This document shows, piece by piece, positions 11,925-23,500 of a stretch of 64,000 nucleotides of DNA (the first letter of the stretch is position 1; each line of letters opens with the position of its first letter). The notes beneath the pieces were generated by a model, which saw nothing but the letters and a program-made list of their open reading frames with translations, had not been told where the DNA came from and did not search any database. The stretch lies in assembly GCA_964304625.1 (NCBI GenBank), contig OZ199839.1:1922001-1986000 (forward strand), in the 5' to 3' direction. The position numbers were made by a program, and so were the translations under genes. Origin of the DNA: Kudoa neothunni. Taxonomy: Eukaryota; Cnidaria.

Positions 11925-13774
11925 AGGCTATATTAATAAGCAATGTGTATAGTATGATAGCACTTCCTTTTTTAACTGAGGTAAATATAAAAAGAGTTGC
12001 CAATTTAACGCAACCTCGTCATGTATTGAGTGCGAATTAAATTAGCGTACCAAATTTAATGGAAAAATCTATGCAACCACTCCAGTATACGAGCTTGGAA
12101 AGTATTAGATGAGGATGCAAAATAATCACCTATAATTTCTACAGATTAATAATGAAGGATAACGTATTCAATTTGCATACTTCAAGAACCACAATCAAAC
12201 AATCAACCACTCGAAACCAATTAAACATACCAGAAGATGTTATTTCCGGTTTTTATACGTATATTCTCATTGAATACAATTTGAATCTAATGGAAATTGT
12301 CAAAGTGAAAAGGAAATGGATTCATGTCTATCCAAAATAAGTCAAGTGTCTTTCTGTGATAATAGAGTAATAATTTGGGGAGGAAATTGGATACATTACC
12401 CATTCGCGTGCAGAATATTAAATTAGGTGTGTACGTCACTGCTATCAGTTCGGGCCATAATTTCGGTAGCTGTAATTGGCTGATACAGAATAACGACGAA
12501 AAAGTAGTCCATTATTTTAAAATAGCTATAGTTTCTACGTTAAAATCTTATGTTGTTGATTAGATATGTTATTTGGCATCATCTTCAATGCTCAAAACTC
12601 ACGCTATTCCTATCCAAACTCAATACATGAATAATATTGATGTTTTGGTAGTTTCTCAACTATCTCGTTGTGATGTGGTACGGCCGGATTCACTTATTCA
12701 ATCGATATTTGATTTGATAGGTATAAAATTAAAAATCTATTGAAATAATATCAATTGGGGTGGATATTTACCAATTTTCTAGTGGAAACGATACGAAATA
12801 ATGGCAGCATACTTTTTCCTATTCATCCAACAGTAAACCATCTGCTCGTTTCCTTACATCATTAAAATCCTATCTATAACACAGGGATTTATCTACGATT
12901 TTATACAATTACTATCAACATTCCTGGACAAAGAGAACTACACTCAGATTCCAATTTACTGTATTTCCTCAGTGATTGCACCATCGTTGGCCTATTCCAA
13001 CATATCAGCCGAATGGTAATGTGTTTTCTGTTGATTAAAAATATTAATCTCCTCCTAAGGCTGACTAACGAACGTCTTGAAGTGTGCTACAGTGGATCTG
13101 TGCCTTTCGAACACCAAACGGTTAGCTGATTCTCATATAGTCCTTTTTCTGTCTCCATTTTGCCATCCTGTTTGATTATAGCTTATTGACAAGAAACGTC
13201 TCATTTGTGTTTCGTCACTTTCAGGTTGGTGTTGATTCGATCGGAAAAAATATTCTAATTGATCGTAGATCTCGGTTTGAAATCGATTAGAAAACCTTGC
13301 ATTGCTCTAGCCTCAAATCCTTTCCTGATGGGTGGCGCCAGCCGCGACTTGTTTTGCGAATGGAAGAATGATGCTGCAAATTGTTGTGTATTCACAGGTT
13401 TGTCTGATCGTGTATATTATCTATTGTTTTCTATCAAATTTTCATTTAGACCCAAACTATTTCGGCGAACTTGCTACTGATCAGTTTGATAATATAACAA
13501 TGAAAGTTGTGTTTTTTATTGTTTAAGTTTTAAATCGATTTCATCTAATGGAAATTATCACAACTTAGTGCCGTAGAATCAGAATTGATACACGCCTCTC
13601 TTACCTTCAACTGTCCAACCTGGTGAATGATATTAGAGTATTAAGTATTGTTTGGTACGATTAGTTATTCATTCGATTACTAGCCTCGTAAAGTTGTTCT
13701 ATCAACAACCGATTATGATAACTTCAACAACTATTTACAAAGTTCTAACACCCAAATAAAGGCAATCATTTTAT
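11925..13774 (+). CDS. INTS9: Integrator complex subunit 9 (beta-CASP/MBL fold, inactive)
   Basis: Many small exons rebuild INTS9 in order. Exons: 11925-11980 (ILISNVYSMIALPFLTE), 12046-12101 (KFNGKIYATTPVYELGK), 12145-12258, 12306-12355 (MDSCLSKI), 12427-12503 (SSGHNFGSCNWLIQ), 12564-12720, 12783-12832, 12885-13015 (GFIYDFIQLLSTFLD), 13060-13120, 13182-13224, 13269-13397, 13450-13520, 13569-13637 (IDTRLSYLQLSNL) and 13684 onward. Introns are 43-71 nt, all GT-AG. INTS9 is the catalytically dead partner of the INTS11 endonuclease in the nuclear Integrator complex, which cleaves snRNA and promoter-proximal transcripts. The block matching human TPLSSGYALGSSNWIIQ and the one matching IYDLLECLYQYI are the clearest links. 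The 5' end is open. Beyond 13774, likely C-terminal exons sit at about 13958-14037 (FQTVDLAHKQMHEVLYIP) and about 14075-14212, but they are not firmly joined. The splice joint at 12355/12427 is ambiguous. Confidence 0.8.
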
Positions 13775-14964
13775 TTTAAATATAATACTCTTGACCAATA
13801 GTTTAAACTCATTTACGACTAATTATTCTGTCCAGTTTGGATAAAAATATTTTTTTGAATAATAAGAGATACTATAATTTATCTCTGCAGAGCAATATTT
13901 TATGATTAAACTGATGTTTTAAGATCACTGCAAAAAATATTATCAATCTTAAGCCACAGTCCAAATTTCAAACAGTGGACTTAGCACACAAGCAAATGCA
14001 CGAAGTATTGTATATACCTAAAGAGGTATCTACGAGCACTGTGAGAACAGATGCATAGATACTTTGTAGATTGCAAACAATGTGATTATTGGTACATTCT
14101 CCAACACGGGAGATGCCCCCATTTCTAATCCAATGGATGGATGCTCGTTCATCAGTTGTTACGTGGAGGAAAAGAACGGAAAATTATTCGCGTGTAAACC
14201 ACGTCAAACAGAAAAATCATTTTTAAATTCAGAGCTTTCGTTAAAGTGAAAATTCGGAATAAAGATCGTTATATGATGTGTTATATTTTTGTATTGTAGT
14301 GGTGGATTTTTTCCAAGTTGCAACAACGTTCAGCTTAACGAATTGAAAGAATTTCTCCAACAAGTAGATTTAATCGTTATTTGTTAAAATAATCCGCATA
14401 GACTACAAACAACATTGAGCTAATTGAGATAAATAATCAGAACTTTCAATGCATATTCAAATTGGTTGGCGGCTTTTGATATCGCTATTATGTGTAATGG
14501 TTTTTTAGAAAAGTGAGGGCCAAATAATTATGCACTATGTCGAGTATCCCATCAAATTCACAATCACCGAAAACGTCACCTCCACCTCATTCATTGAATT
14601 CTTCCAGCATCTCAATGATTGGTCACAATCGCTATACCAACAAGGAGACCCCGTCGAAGAATGATTACTTTTGAACTATATATACATATGCTAAATATTA
14701 TCTATGTGTAGATTTCATGAGAAAAAGTTATTTAAATGAACACTTAAAAATAGTTTTAACTTGGATATTGCGTAATTTTACGAAGTACAGTAATGGACCA
14801 GTCGTACGTACATTGGTTATTTTGCATATTAAAAGGGTCTCTCATATTTTAAATGATTTTAAAAATTATATAATGATAGAATTACACGAATTAAACAATT
14901 TGTAAACATGGCTACTACGAATAAACGATAAATAAAATGTCGCGTGAGGGTTGGTCGTACGTAC
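13775..14964 (+). other. INTS9 3' region and a small Ser/Pro-rich ORF
   Basis: Contains the candidate C-terminal INTS9 exons (about 13958-14037 and 14075-14212) and a further open piece near 14300-14390. A 46-codon plus-strand ORF starting at about 14538 (MSSIPSNSQSPKTSPPPH) is low-complexity. It could be the last INTS9 exon, a separate small gene or chance. No motif was recognised. Confidence 0.35.
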
Positions 14965-15032
14965 CAGGGTTGCCAGAGTTGGTACGTTTTCGCCCTACAT
15001 AAAGGTATTAGTACTTTTGGTATGACTTAGAC

Positions 15033-16451
15033 CAGCGTTTCCCTTTTATTTTTTTCCCCGCACCCCCAAACGATTATCAAGTTTACTCTCACGCCCCTAT
15101 GTTAATATTTATAAAAATATTAATGGTAAATTTGTGTTTCCTTTTTTTACTCTAAGTTTATATTCCAAATAATGCATTTTAATTTTTTAATTTTTAAAGC
15201 AATATATTAAAATAATTTTCGTGAGTTTAGTCGATTAATCACTAGTACTTTATGAATAAATTAAAAAAAGCATTCCTATGATAATCATACATTTTAAAAG
15301 AAAGTCAAAACTTATAGCATATTTATTTTATAACATTATTAACAAAAACTTATTTTATAAAACAATTAATAAAATATCGCGTATGGACAGATATCTAGTT
15401 GATATATATATATAAGTTTGATATCAAATTCAGTCCACTTTAATAAGCATATAAGAGACCAAGATTCAAAAAAATGATAACACATTTAAAAACTATTGAG
15501 TTTAATTTTGATTTATCGGCTTTCCCTCCCTTGGCGTTCTTCCACTAATAATTCAAAATCGCGGTTCCACATTTGTCAATGCGATGCGTAAATCATTTTC
15601 TGGATTCAGTAAATTTCTATATTTATTTTTTACACACAACAAAGGTGAAAATCCTGGACTCGCACAACCAGGTCGTTGCGAAGGGATAAGAATTTTCAAT
15701 GCTCATTTTGCAAAGGATGGGTAACTGCATTGGGCATTGCACCAAAAGTTCTCAAGTGGATTTTCATTGTAACTCAACTTCATTGTGTAGTTTTCTTGAG
15801 AATCTATTAATTACTCAGTATCATTATCATCATTATTCATAGTATTAACATTAAATGAAAATGGATCAACAATCCAAATATCAGAATCTTGTAACTGGTC
15901 GAGAGAATAATAACCATCAAAGGATAATCTCAATTTATTTATGTGATACATGGTATTATTCATGATATCTTGCCTACAATGGTAACTCTTGTGAAGCCAT
16001 ACCGAGTATAATCCTCATTCCATTTTCTAACCTTTTGGGAAGCAACCATGATGACGCGTGGGCGATGTTAATTCGCTCATTAAATACACAGCATTAAGTT
16101 AAAAATCTGTTAACGTCTTCATACTCCAAGATACAAGTAGACAGTATTTTATTAATAATTAATAAATTTTTAGTAAATAAATAACGATTTTTGAATTATA
16201 AATTTATATTACTTTAAAAGATAGAATGATTTTAATAGAAAGTGCACAATATAAAATCTGTTATTATTAGATTATTTCATTAACAAAATATCCCATTATA
16301 TGATATTTAATTAAATACGGTAGCTCCAAACTGAATTTCTGGACTCAAATTTTTCTTTCATTCATATAGTCAGGCTTAAATTCTTAATTCATCATAGGGT
16401 AATCTCGCACCCCCAATGATTGCTTCATGCACCACCTATAGGGAAACCCTG
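15033..16451 (-). mobile_element. Nested hAT deletion derivative (SCAND3/ZBED5-like)
   Basis: Ends are CAGCGTTTCCC (left) and GGGAAACCCTG (right), followed inward on both sides by GCACCCCC-type sequence. It is flanked by a perfect 8-bp target duplication, ACTTAGAC, at 15025-15032 and 16452-16459, the standard hAT signature. It lies wholly inside the outer hAT and is therefore younger. At 1.4 kb it is far shorter than an autonomous relative. Confidence 0.9.
15490..16049 (-). pseudogene. Internally deleted hAT transposase (N-terminus joined to C-terminus)
   Basis: The minus strand starts MVASQKVRKWNEDYTRYGFT at 16049, which matches the first residues of SCAND3/ZBED5-type hAT transposases. It then passes directly into their C-terminal end: LSFDGYYSLDQLQDSDIWIV, NENPLENFWCNAQCSYPSFA, KILIPSQRPGCASPGFSPLL, KYRNLLNPENDLRIALTNVE. 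The zinc finger and catalytic middle, several hundred residues in relatives, are missing. A few stops interrupt the C-terminal part. This explains the short length of the element and means it would have depended on a transposase made elsewhere. Confidence 0.75.
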
Positions 16452-17099
16452 ACTTAGACGCAAGTTGGTACATTTTAAGGTCAGTGAGTTTCGAGATATA
16501 ATTATTATAAATGCATGCCACACGATGAGATAATGTGTTAGAAGACTTGGCGTAAAGTATCCTCTCATATCCCACAAATAACTCAAAGCGTCAAAATAAA
16601 TACAACGACCTACAATAATTATTCGACATCGAGCGTCAGATCATATTGTATCTCTGCTGCATTAGATGACTGTCTCTTAAGGAAGTTATTCATAAAATAT
16701 TGGAAGAATGGACAGTTCTCACAACGTTTTTCAGGGTTGTACCATAAGAAAACAGGGCTAAACCCGCACCTAAAATATTTTTACCTCCACTTAAACCCAT
16801 AAATAAAGTGTACTATGGTTTTTTAACTTTTTCTTAACCATAGTCAATAAATTCAAAGTTGAATCACAAGAAGAGAATTTAGATTTCATAAACTAAGGAA
16901 TTCCTTTTAAAATATTATAAAAATGATATGTAATTATTTTTTGAGAAGTCTGATCAAAAAATAACACCTTCTTGGGCTTAAATTTTAAATACACCTTAAA
17001 TTATATATATTCATCAGAATAAGCTTTATTAGAATAAAAAGTAGAATCAGTTCAGAATGGAAATACTACTGAAATAAGTACTCAAGATCTTGTTTACTT

Positions 17100-17590
17100 T
17101 CTTACCAAGACTTTGCATCTCCATCTATTGCTGACGAAACAGGTATTTCAAAAGTTTTTAAAAATCGCAAATTTATGCCTATACAATTATTTGAAACGAT
17201 GCATCCTGCAAATGTCCATGAAGGAAAACCCCATTCCATTATACCCCTTTCAAAGAGATTTCCAAATATTATTGTTGAAGATGAGTATTTAAATTTTGAT
17301 AGTGAGCAGATAGAACTTAGCCTGTAAGATAATGGACATTTCATTGAAAATGTCCCAAACAAATATTAGTATGAAATCGCAAATGAAAGAAGAGGAAAAA
17401 CATTTAAGTATCAATCACTGTCAAAATTAATGCTGTCTTCACTTGCTTTGGCTCATTTGTCTGAATCTGCGGACAGATTATTTTCATTAGCGAGTAAATA
17501 AAATTAACAAACAGATTTACATTGGAATATGAAACAATAAATGCTCCACTATATACTGAATGTTTACGAAGAGACACCAGTCGCATGAGA
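17100..17590 (+). pseudogene. hAT transposase remnant, C-terminal dimerisation region
   Basis: The plus-strand reading DFASPSIADETGISKVF, FMPIQLFETMHPANVHEG and then SLSKLMLSSLALAHLSESAD-RLFS (about 17405-17485) fits the C-terminal hAT dimerisation block, where a Leu-rich stretch precedes S-x-x-x-E/D-R-x-F-S. Stops interrupt the frame. It belongs to the outer hAT. Confidence 0.6.
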
Positions 17591-17860
17591 TAGAATCCAT
17601 CTGATCAATTGACTAAAATGATGGAAAAAAATAAATCTATATGGTAAGGAGGACAAGATAATGAATAAATATTTTGATGTATAAATAGATCCTATCAACT
17701 ATTTTTTCCATTTCAATTAATTTAATGTTGTTAGAATTATATTATTTGTAAATATGTACCTTTTTCAAAATTTTAGTACGATTTTATATTTGTTGGTACT
17801 ATTTGGTACGTTTGTATTAAATTATTTTGGCCATATTTACAAAAATCATCTGGCAACCCT

Positions 17861-18049
17861 GATTGGAACACTCCTTCAAAGAAATAATCATAATTTAAAT
17901 TTCATAACCGAAATTGTTAAAGTGTGATGCTTGAAAACTATTAGTTTTCTTGTTTCTATGGGTTTATTCGAAACTTCAATAAATTTTTCGAATGCTATTA
18001 AAAAAAATCTCTAGGCGAAATCTTCCCCAAGCAACGTTGGACAGTTCGC
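17861..18049 (+). repeat. 189-bp dispersed repeat, copy 2
   Basis: Direct-orientation counterpart of 7218-7406. It begins exactly where the outer hAT ends, so the hAT may have inserted at or near the edge of this repeat. Confidence 0.6.
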
Positions 18050-18259
18050 GCTAGTTTCTATTAAAATTATACATTACATTAATATGTTTGGGAAACATAA
18101 ATTCAAAAATGACTAGTGTGAGGTGGTCGATATCGAATTTTAGGGTTATTTAGGTCTTCTCATATTAATTGTAACTCACAAAGATAGGCGGGAACCCATA
18201 TGCGAACTTTTTAGTCTTAAAGAAAGGAAAGAAATATACCGGCAGTTGTTTTCTCTTCG

Positions 18260-19650
18260 ATGATTCAAGCAGATTTTGATGATTTCAATATAAAAATGCA
18301 ACGCAGGGATGTCGATAAATTTTGTCTTACACATGATTTATGTGATCATTGGGTTAAGATACTACCTAAATGTTTCGCTCCACATCAAAATGTAACTATC
18401 CACGAGCAACTGGCTTCATTTCGGGGTCGATGTTCATTTCGCCAATATATGCCTATGAAGCCAGCAAAATACGGCATCAAGTTCTTTTTATTGGTCGATC
18501 CAGTTATAAATTATGTTTTCAACAATTCCACATATCTTGGTAAAAGCAGTTTTGGAACTCTGCGACAATGTAACGTTGGAGAAATTGCTGTTCCTTCATT
18601 GTTGACTCCATTGTTCTACCCCGGCAGAATTATCGTAGCTGAAAATTTCTTTTCATCACATTCGTTAGCAAAAATATTGTTCGAAAAAAGATTGACCTTC
18701 CTAGGAATTTTACGAAAAAACAAAATAGAAATTCCAAATTATATATTTCCTTTAAAAAAGTGTGTTTTATAGTAGCAAATTTGTGTTTTAAGAAAAGTTC
18801 ACATAACGTCATACATATGTTAAAAAGTTGTGTGTTATCCTGTTGGCTGTTGATACAACGGACAATACTATTTCGGATGAGACATTAAAGTTCAAGCCCA
18901 ATATAATACTTGATTACAACAAATCTAAAGGTGGTGTGGACAATGTCGATAGGATGTTGGCTTCTGTTTCTGTTCGCCGATTCACCAGAAGATGGTCTTC
19001 AGTAGTGTTCTTCAATATGGTCGATTTATCTTTAGCCAACGTCTTTGCAACATATAAAGATGTATTTTACGATGCGAGGAAGATTAGACGCACTTTTTTA
19101 AAAGAAATTGCAGAGAACCTTTATAGTCCATTGTTAATGCGAAATTCATCAGATAAGTTCATTAAGAGGAAATCACCAATTCTTCCACCAATTAACAAAA
19201 TTCCACCTATTGATGTCAAGCTTTCAAGGGGTAAATATTGTGAGCGAAAATGGACAAGTAAACTTCAAAATAGCGCAAAATTTGCAATAAATTTTGTTCT
19301 CCTATGCACGAATCAAACGCTTATTGGAAATGTTGTGAATAAGAATATATATTAAATTTATATTATTTTGGTACATTATAACGTTAGAAATTTTTCTAAT
19401 TCTGGTGATAAAACATAATTTATGTTAAAAATATGAACGAATATTGCCGTACAAGTTCGGCTCGGATTAGATGCGGATTAAATTGGAATGGTAATTATTA
19501 TTGTTCGGAGATAAATGGTTAAAGTTAATCAGTGCTTAAAGATCGCCTCAGAAAATTTTTTTAAGCTAGTAAAGTAAATAAAATAATTGGGGTATTTTTT
19601 ACTCCAAAGACTTCGCATGTACATCGTTTTTATGATCCGTAGAGGGTTAA
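18260..19650 (+). pseudogene. piggyBac transposase remnant with altered catalytic residues
   Basis: Two long ORFs cover the catalytic half: 18260-18772 and 18828-19355, in different frames. Motifs: IHEQLASFRGRC, then RQYMPMKPAKYGIK, AENFFSSHSLA, LGILRKNKIEIP, and DYNKSKGGVDNVDRM with FTRRWSSVVFFN. Family members have D in V/I-D-E-Q-L and in D-N-F-F-T-S; here these are H and E. Only the third Asp (GGVDNVD) is kept. With the frame change, the protein is almost certainly inactive. The element's right end is at TTAA 19647-19650 (inward TTAACCCTCTACGGATC), which matches the family of 31573 and 35824. No left end was found. Confidence 0.75.
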
Positions 19651-20560
19651 GCAACTTAAAACCATTTTGCTGGGGTTGAAGCATTAATAGAATTTTCAAA
19701 ATGTACTTATCAAATAAAATATATTAATAAGTCTCAGTATACGGAGTTTATTTGCACACACCTTATAAAAAGACATCAAATTTATATATACATATGATGA
19801 TAATGTTAAATGAATGTTTGATTTAAACATGTAAATAGAATGTCAACTTCAATTATCATATTGATATAAGCGCTTTTAATCGTATTTTTTGAATGTTAAT
19901 CCTCTTGTATTAACTTCAATTCTATTACATTAATTTTAATCCGTTTAATAAATTTATCCCGATAAAATCGATGGTTTCTACATAAGTCTGAAATGTTTTA
20001 TAATGCAGTGACAATTGAAAAATTGTTACTATATCTTTAATTACTAAAAATGTCGTAAATATAGGTATAAAAGTAACAAACTTGTCGTACCTGCGTACTT
20101 GTGGACACAAAATTTCACATACCCACCGATAGAGAAAGGATAATATACAGACTAATCCGCTTAACATGTTTTAATCCAATAAAATCAGTATTTTCCAAAT
20201 AATTTTGGAGCTTTTAATGAAGCAACAATAATTGAAAAAATTTTCGAAATATCTTGAACTATTAAAAGTTTAGTAAATATTTGTCTAAAAAAGGAAAAAA
20301 ATTTGTCATGCGTGCATACTTATGGACACACACGAGTTGGTAAAGTTTATATATATACATAGATTTTTTAAATAGGGATAACTTATGTCGAAGAATGGAT
20401 TATACGGATCTATAAGAACGATCTATACCTTTTGTATATGTTGTATATAGCATTGATCTACACATTTTTATATACCACGAATACATTGAATTGTCAATTA
20501 ATCTTTTCGTTTCATTATTGTTATCTTATCCGCCCATCTGGACAAAACATCTCAGACGGA
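19651..20560. repeat. Spacer with diverged tandem duplication (19959-20110 and 20175-20330)
   Basis: Two direct copies of about 155 bp lie about 215 bp apart. They share AATTGAAAAA, an ATATCTT-TA stretch, GTAAATAT and TTGTC, followed by TGC-TACTT-TGGACACA. No ORF runs through both. The pair lies immediately upstream of the giant membrane-protein gene, so it falls in its promoter or 5' region. Function unknown. The rest of the interval is AT-rich with nothing recognised. Confidence 0.5.
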
Positions 20561-20562
20561 AT

Positions 20563-23500
20563 ATGATGAACTGGAAAATTTTCACTTTAAGATTTATTGG
20601 TATTTATATTAAATTGTATGTGTGACTCTAGTCGAATATAGTCATGTTTACAATGATTCTAAAATTACATACATACACATACAATGTTGAAGGCCTAAAG
20701 AAGGAGTTGCAGAAATTGTATGCATCGAAGTCTCAAGGCCACAAACAATTAACCCATTTAGACTATCCCCCGAAATGGATATCTAGGCACGACCCAACAT
20801 ACAGAGCGTATTGTCAAAGATATCTCAACACACAGCATAAATTTAGTAGGGAGTATCCTCAATTTGTTGAGACTATACAGGAAATGAAAAAGTTGATGGA
20901 CAAAAATGATAATGACCGCAGTCTATATGGAAACAAGCTTAACGAACAAAATCTCCTTTTGATCAAAATTGAAAAATCATCATTTATTCATAATTTTTTA
21001 GAGTTTAAAGCTGATTCGCTCACTGCATTAGACTATAAAAATGATTTTACTAATCGTTTAACTGAGAAACTTATTGGATTCAGACAAGATATTCAAAAGT
21101 TTACATCATGCCATACCAATTTCAAAAACTATTTGGATGCGGTCCATAAACTGAAACCCCTAATTGATATGGATACACAATACCTTAAAACGACCGATAG
21201 AACGATGAGTGATTATAAAAAGAAAGTGATTCAGCAAAAATTGTTCAAGAGCGTAGACAGCTGTGCAAGAAGTGGAATGCTCGGTCAGGATGTAATGAAT
21301 CATGTCAGTGCTTTACAGTTACTTGAAAGATTTCCAATGCATTACGGACAATATAAAACAATTCAAAATAGAAAAGATTTATGCCACATTGGTGTTCCTA
21401 TTGATACTCCTCAGAAACTGTATGAAAATACTCAAAAAAAATTGGATGAGATCAATTCTGTTATAGATCGTCACACTAAGGAATATGGTGATAAACTCAA
21501 GGGTATATTTGCAAGTTTAAAAACGAATGATCTGCCGAGTAAAACTTTGGCGATACAAAACGATTTGACAAAGAAATTGAATGATTTGAATGGAAAAACT
21601 TCCACTAATATGGATGGATTAACAATTCAAATGATAAACGAGCAAATTTCAAAAGCTAAAACCATCCTTGACGATAATCGTGGTCATATTTCGCCGGATG
21701 TTAGCGACTTACTTCAATCCAAAATTGATTCACTGAATAAATACATAACTGCTCACTACGCTATTAATGAAAATAATAAAAAAATTGAGGAAAAGAAACG
21801 TGATATTCTTGAGAAAATTCACGAGACGCAGAATAGTCTAGACAAATTACGAATTCCTGCTGTAGATGTGGAGGGTATCAATAATGATATTGCTGAAATC
21901 GATAAAATCGTCAACGAAGAAATAAAAATTGATAATGTAGATACTATGGCAGATAAGATGACAAAGCTGCAATATAACGCTGGAGTTAAGCTAGCTGAAT
22001 CTAGCTCGTCAAATTCTGAAATTCAGCTAGCATCTATTGTGAAGAAACACGACTTTCCTAGCGATATAACTAGTCTGTGTCACGACCTTGATAACAACAA
22101 AAATAAATTTATCGAATTGATGGATGAATTCAAAAAAACAAAAGATGGGATCGAGAATATAATCTCAAATCAATTACCAGAAGCGATAAAAACAGCAAAC
22201 AAACAATATTTGGCTGAGACATTAAGTTTTGACGACCCTACGGATAAATTAAAAAAGTCAATAAAAATACTAGAAGATATTGCAAATGGCATACCGCTAA
22301 TCGAATCTACATACAGCAACATAAGTACAAAGGTTAACAATGTGGTAGTTCGACTAGATGATTATGGTTCTCAAACGGAAGGAATAAAATCGAAATATGA
22401 TACATTTATCTTATCGACTAAGTCCCACCCATCAAAAATGTTACATTCTATTGCTGTCGAAAATTTCGAACCAGTCGAAAAATCCTATGAAACTGTTCAC
22501 AAAAAAGTGACCAGTGATAAATCCACTGCTGATAATTTGAAGAAAGATATAGCTCAAATAATTAAAAATTCCAACTCTGTTAAAGCTACAATTAACTCAT
22601 TAAAACCATCTGTCGAGAAAGCTTTAAAAGACGTGGATGAAAAAAACAAATCAAAAGTTGTGCTATTTCAAAATATTTCCGAAAGTCCAATAGAATTTAA
22701 GAAAAGAGTAGCGGAGGAAATCCAACGTTTAAATCTAAATATAGATGCTGATACATTGCTAACTCAATCAGAGCTGACTCGCTCCGAGTTTGATGCTATC
22801 CAAATTTCTCAGAATACCACATCGAATAATGTTGATGAATTGGAAGCTAAATTGGAAAATTTTACAGGTGAAGTTAATGTGGTAAGACAATCAGCAGAAA
22901 CTGCTATTGATTCTGTAAATGTGAAAGGGGTTGAGCTAACAAAGCTAATTACCGAAGGTGCACAAACCTATTTGGATACTATGAAACATAAAAAATACGC
23001 CTCTGAGAAATATGATAGATTCACACATGTTAAAACAAATAAGAAAACTGAAACCAGAAAATATGCCGCAGAAAATAAAGCTTCATTCGAAGACGTAAAA
23101 CAAAAATTATCGTTTCAAAAGGACTCATTTAAAGACTTGTATAATGTTACGGCCAACTTCTATCAAACAAAGTATGGCGTAAAGCTAGACAGTTATGAGG
23201 AAAAATATAAGGAAATTAATGATGAATATGATCTTCTTTTGAAACAAACGAATTCAACAAATGATGATTTTGAACGACAGAAAAATCAGATTCTTCAAGC
23301 AATCGATAATTTTAAAAATGAAGGATCGGAAAAATACAACACTGAAATTACTTCTCTAAATGGGCTGATTAATTCGATTAAAGATTCTCTCTATTCCATC
23401 GAAGAAAGTACTGATAGTGGTCGTTATGACAATTTGGTGGCAACGACTAGAAATGTGTTGTTGACCTATCCAGAGAAAAAGAATAATAACGACGCTTATG

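Larger units (their letters stand above)
14965..17861 (+). mobile_element. Decayed hAT transposon, outer
   Basis: Terminal inverted repeats CAGGGTTGCCAGA (14965-14977) and TCTGGCAACCCTG (17849-17861) match over 13 bp. A second short motif (GGTACG near each end) is also mirrored. CAGGG-type ends are characteristic of hAT. The flanks do not show an 8-bp duplication, so the insertion is old or rearranged. It contains the nested hAT at 15033-16451 and a plus-strand transposase remnant near its 3' end. Confidence 0.75.
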
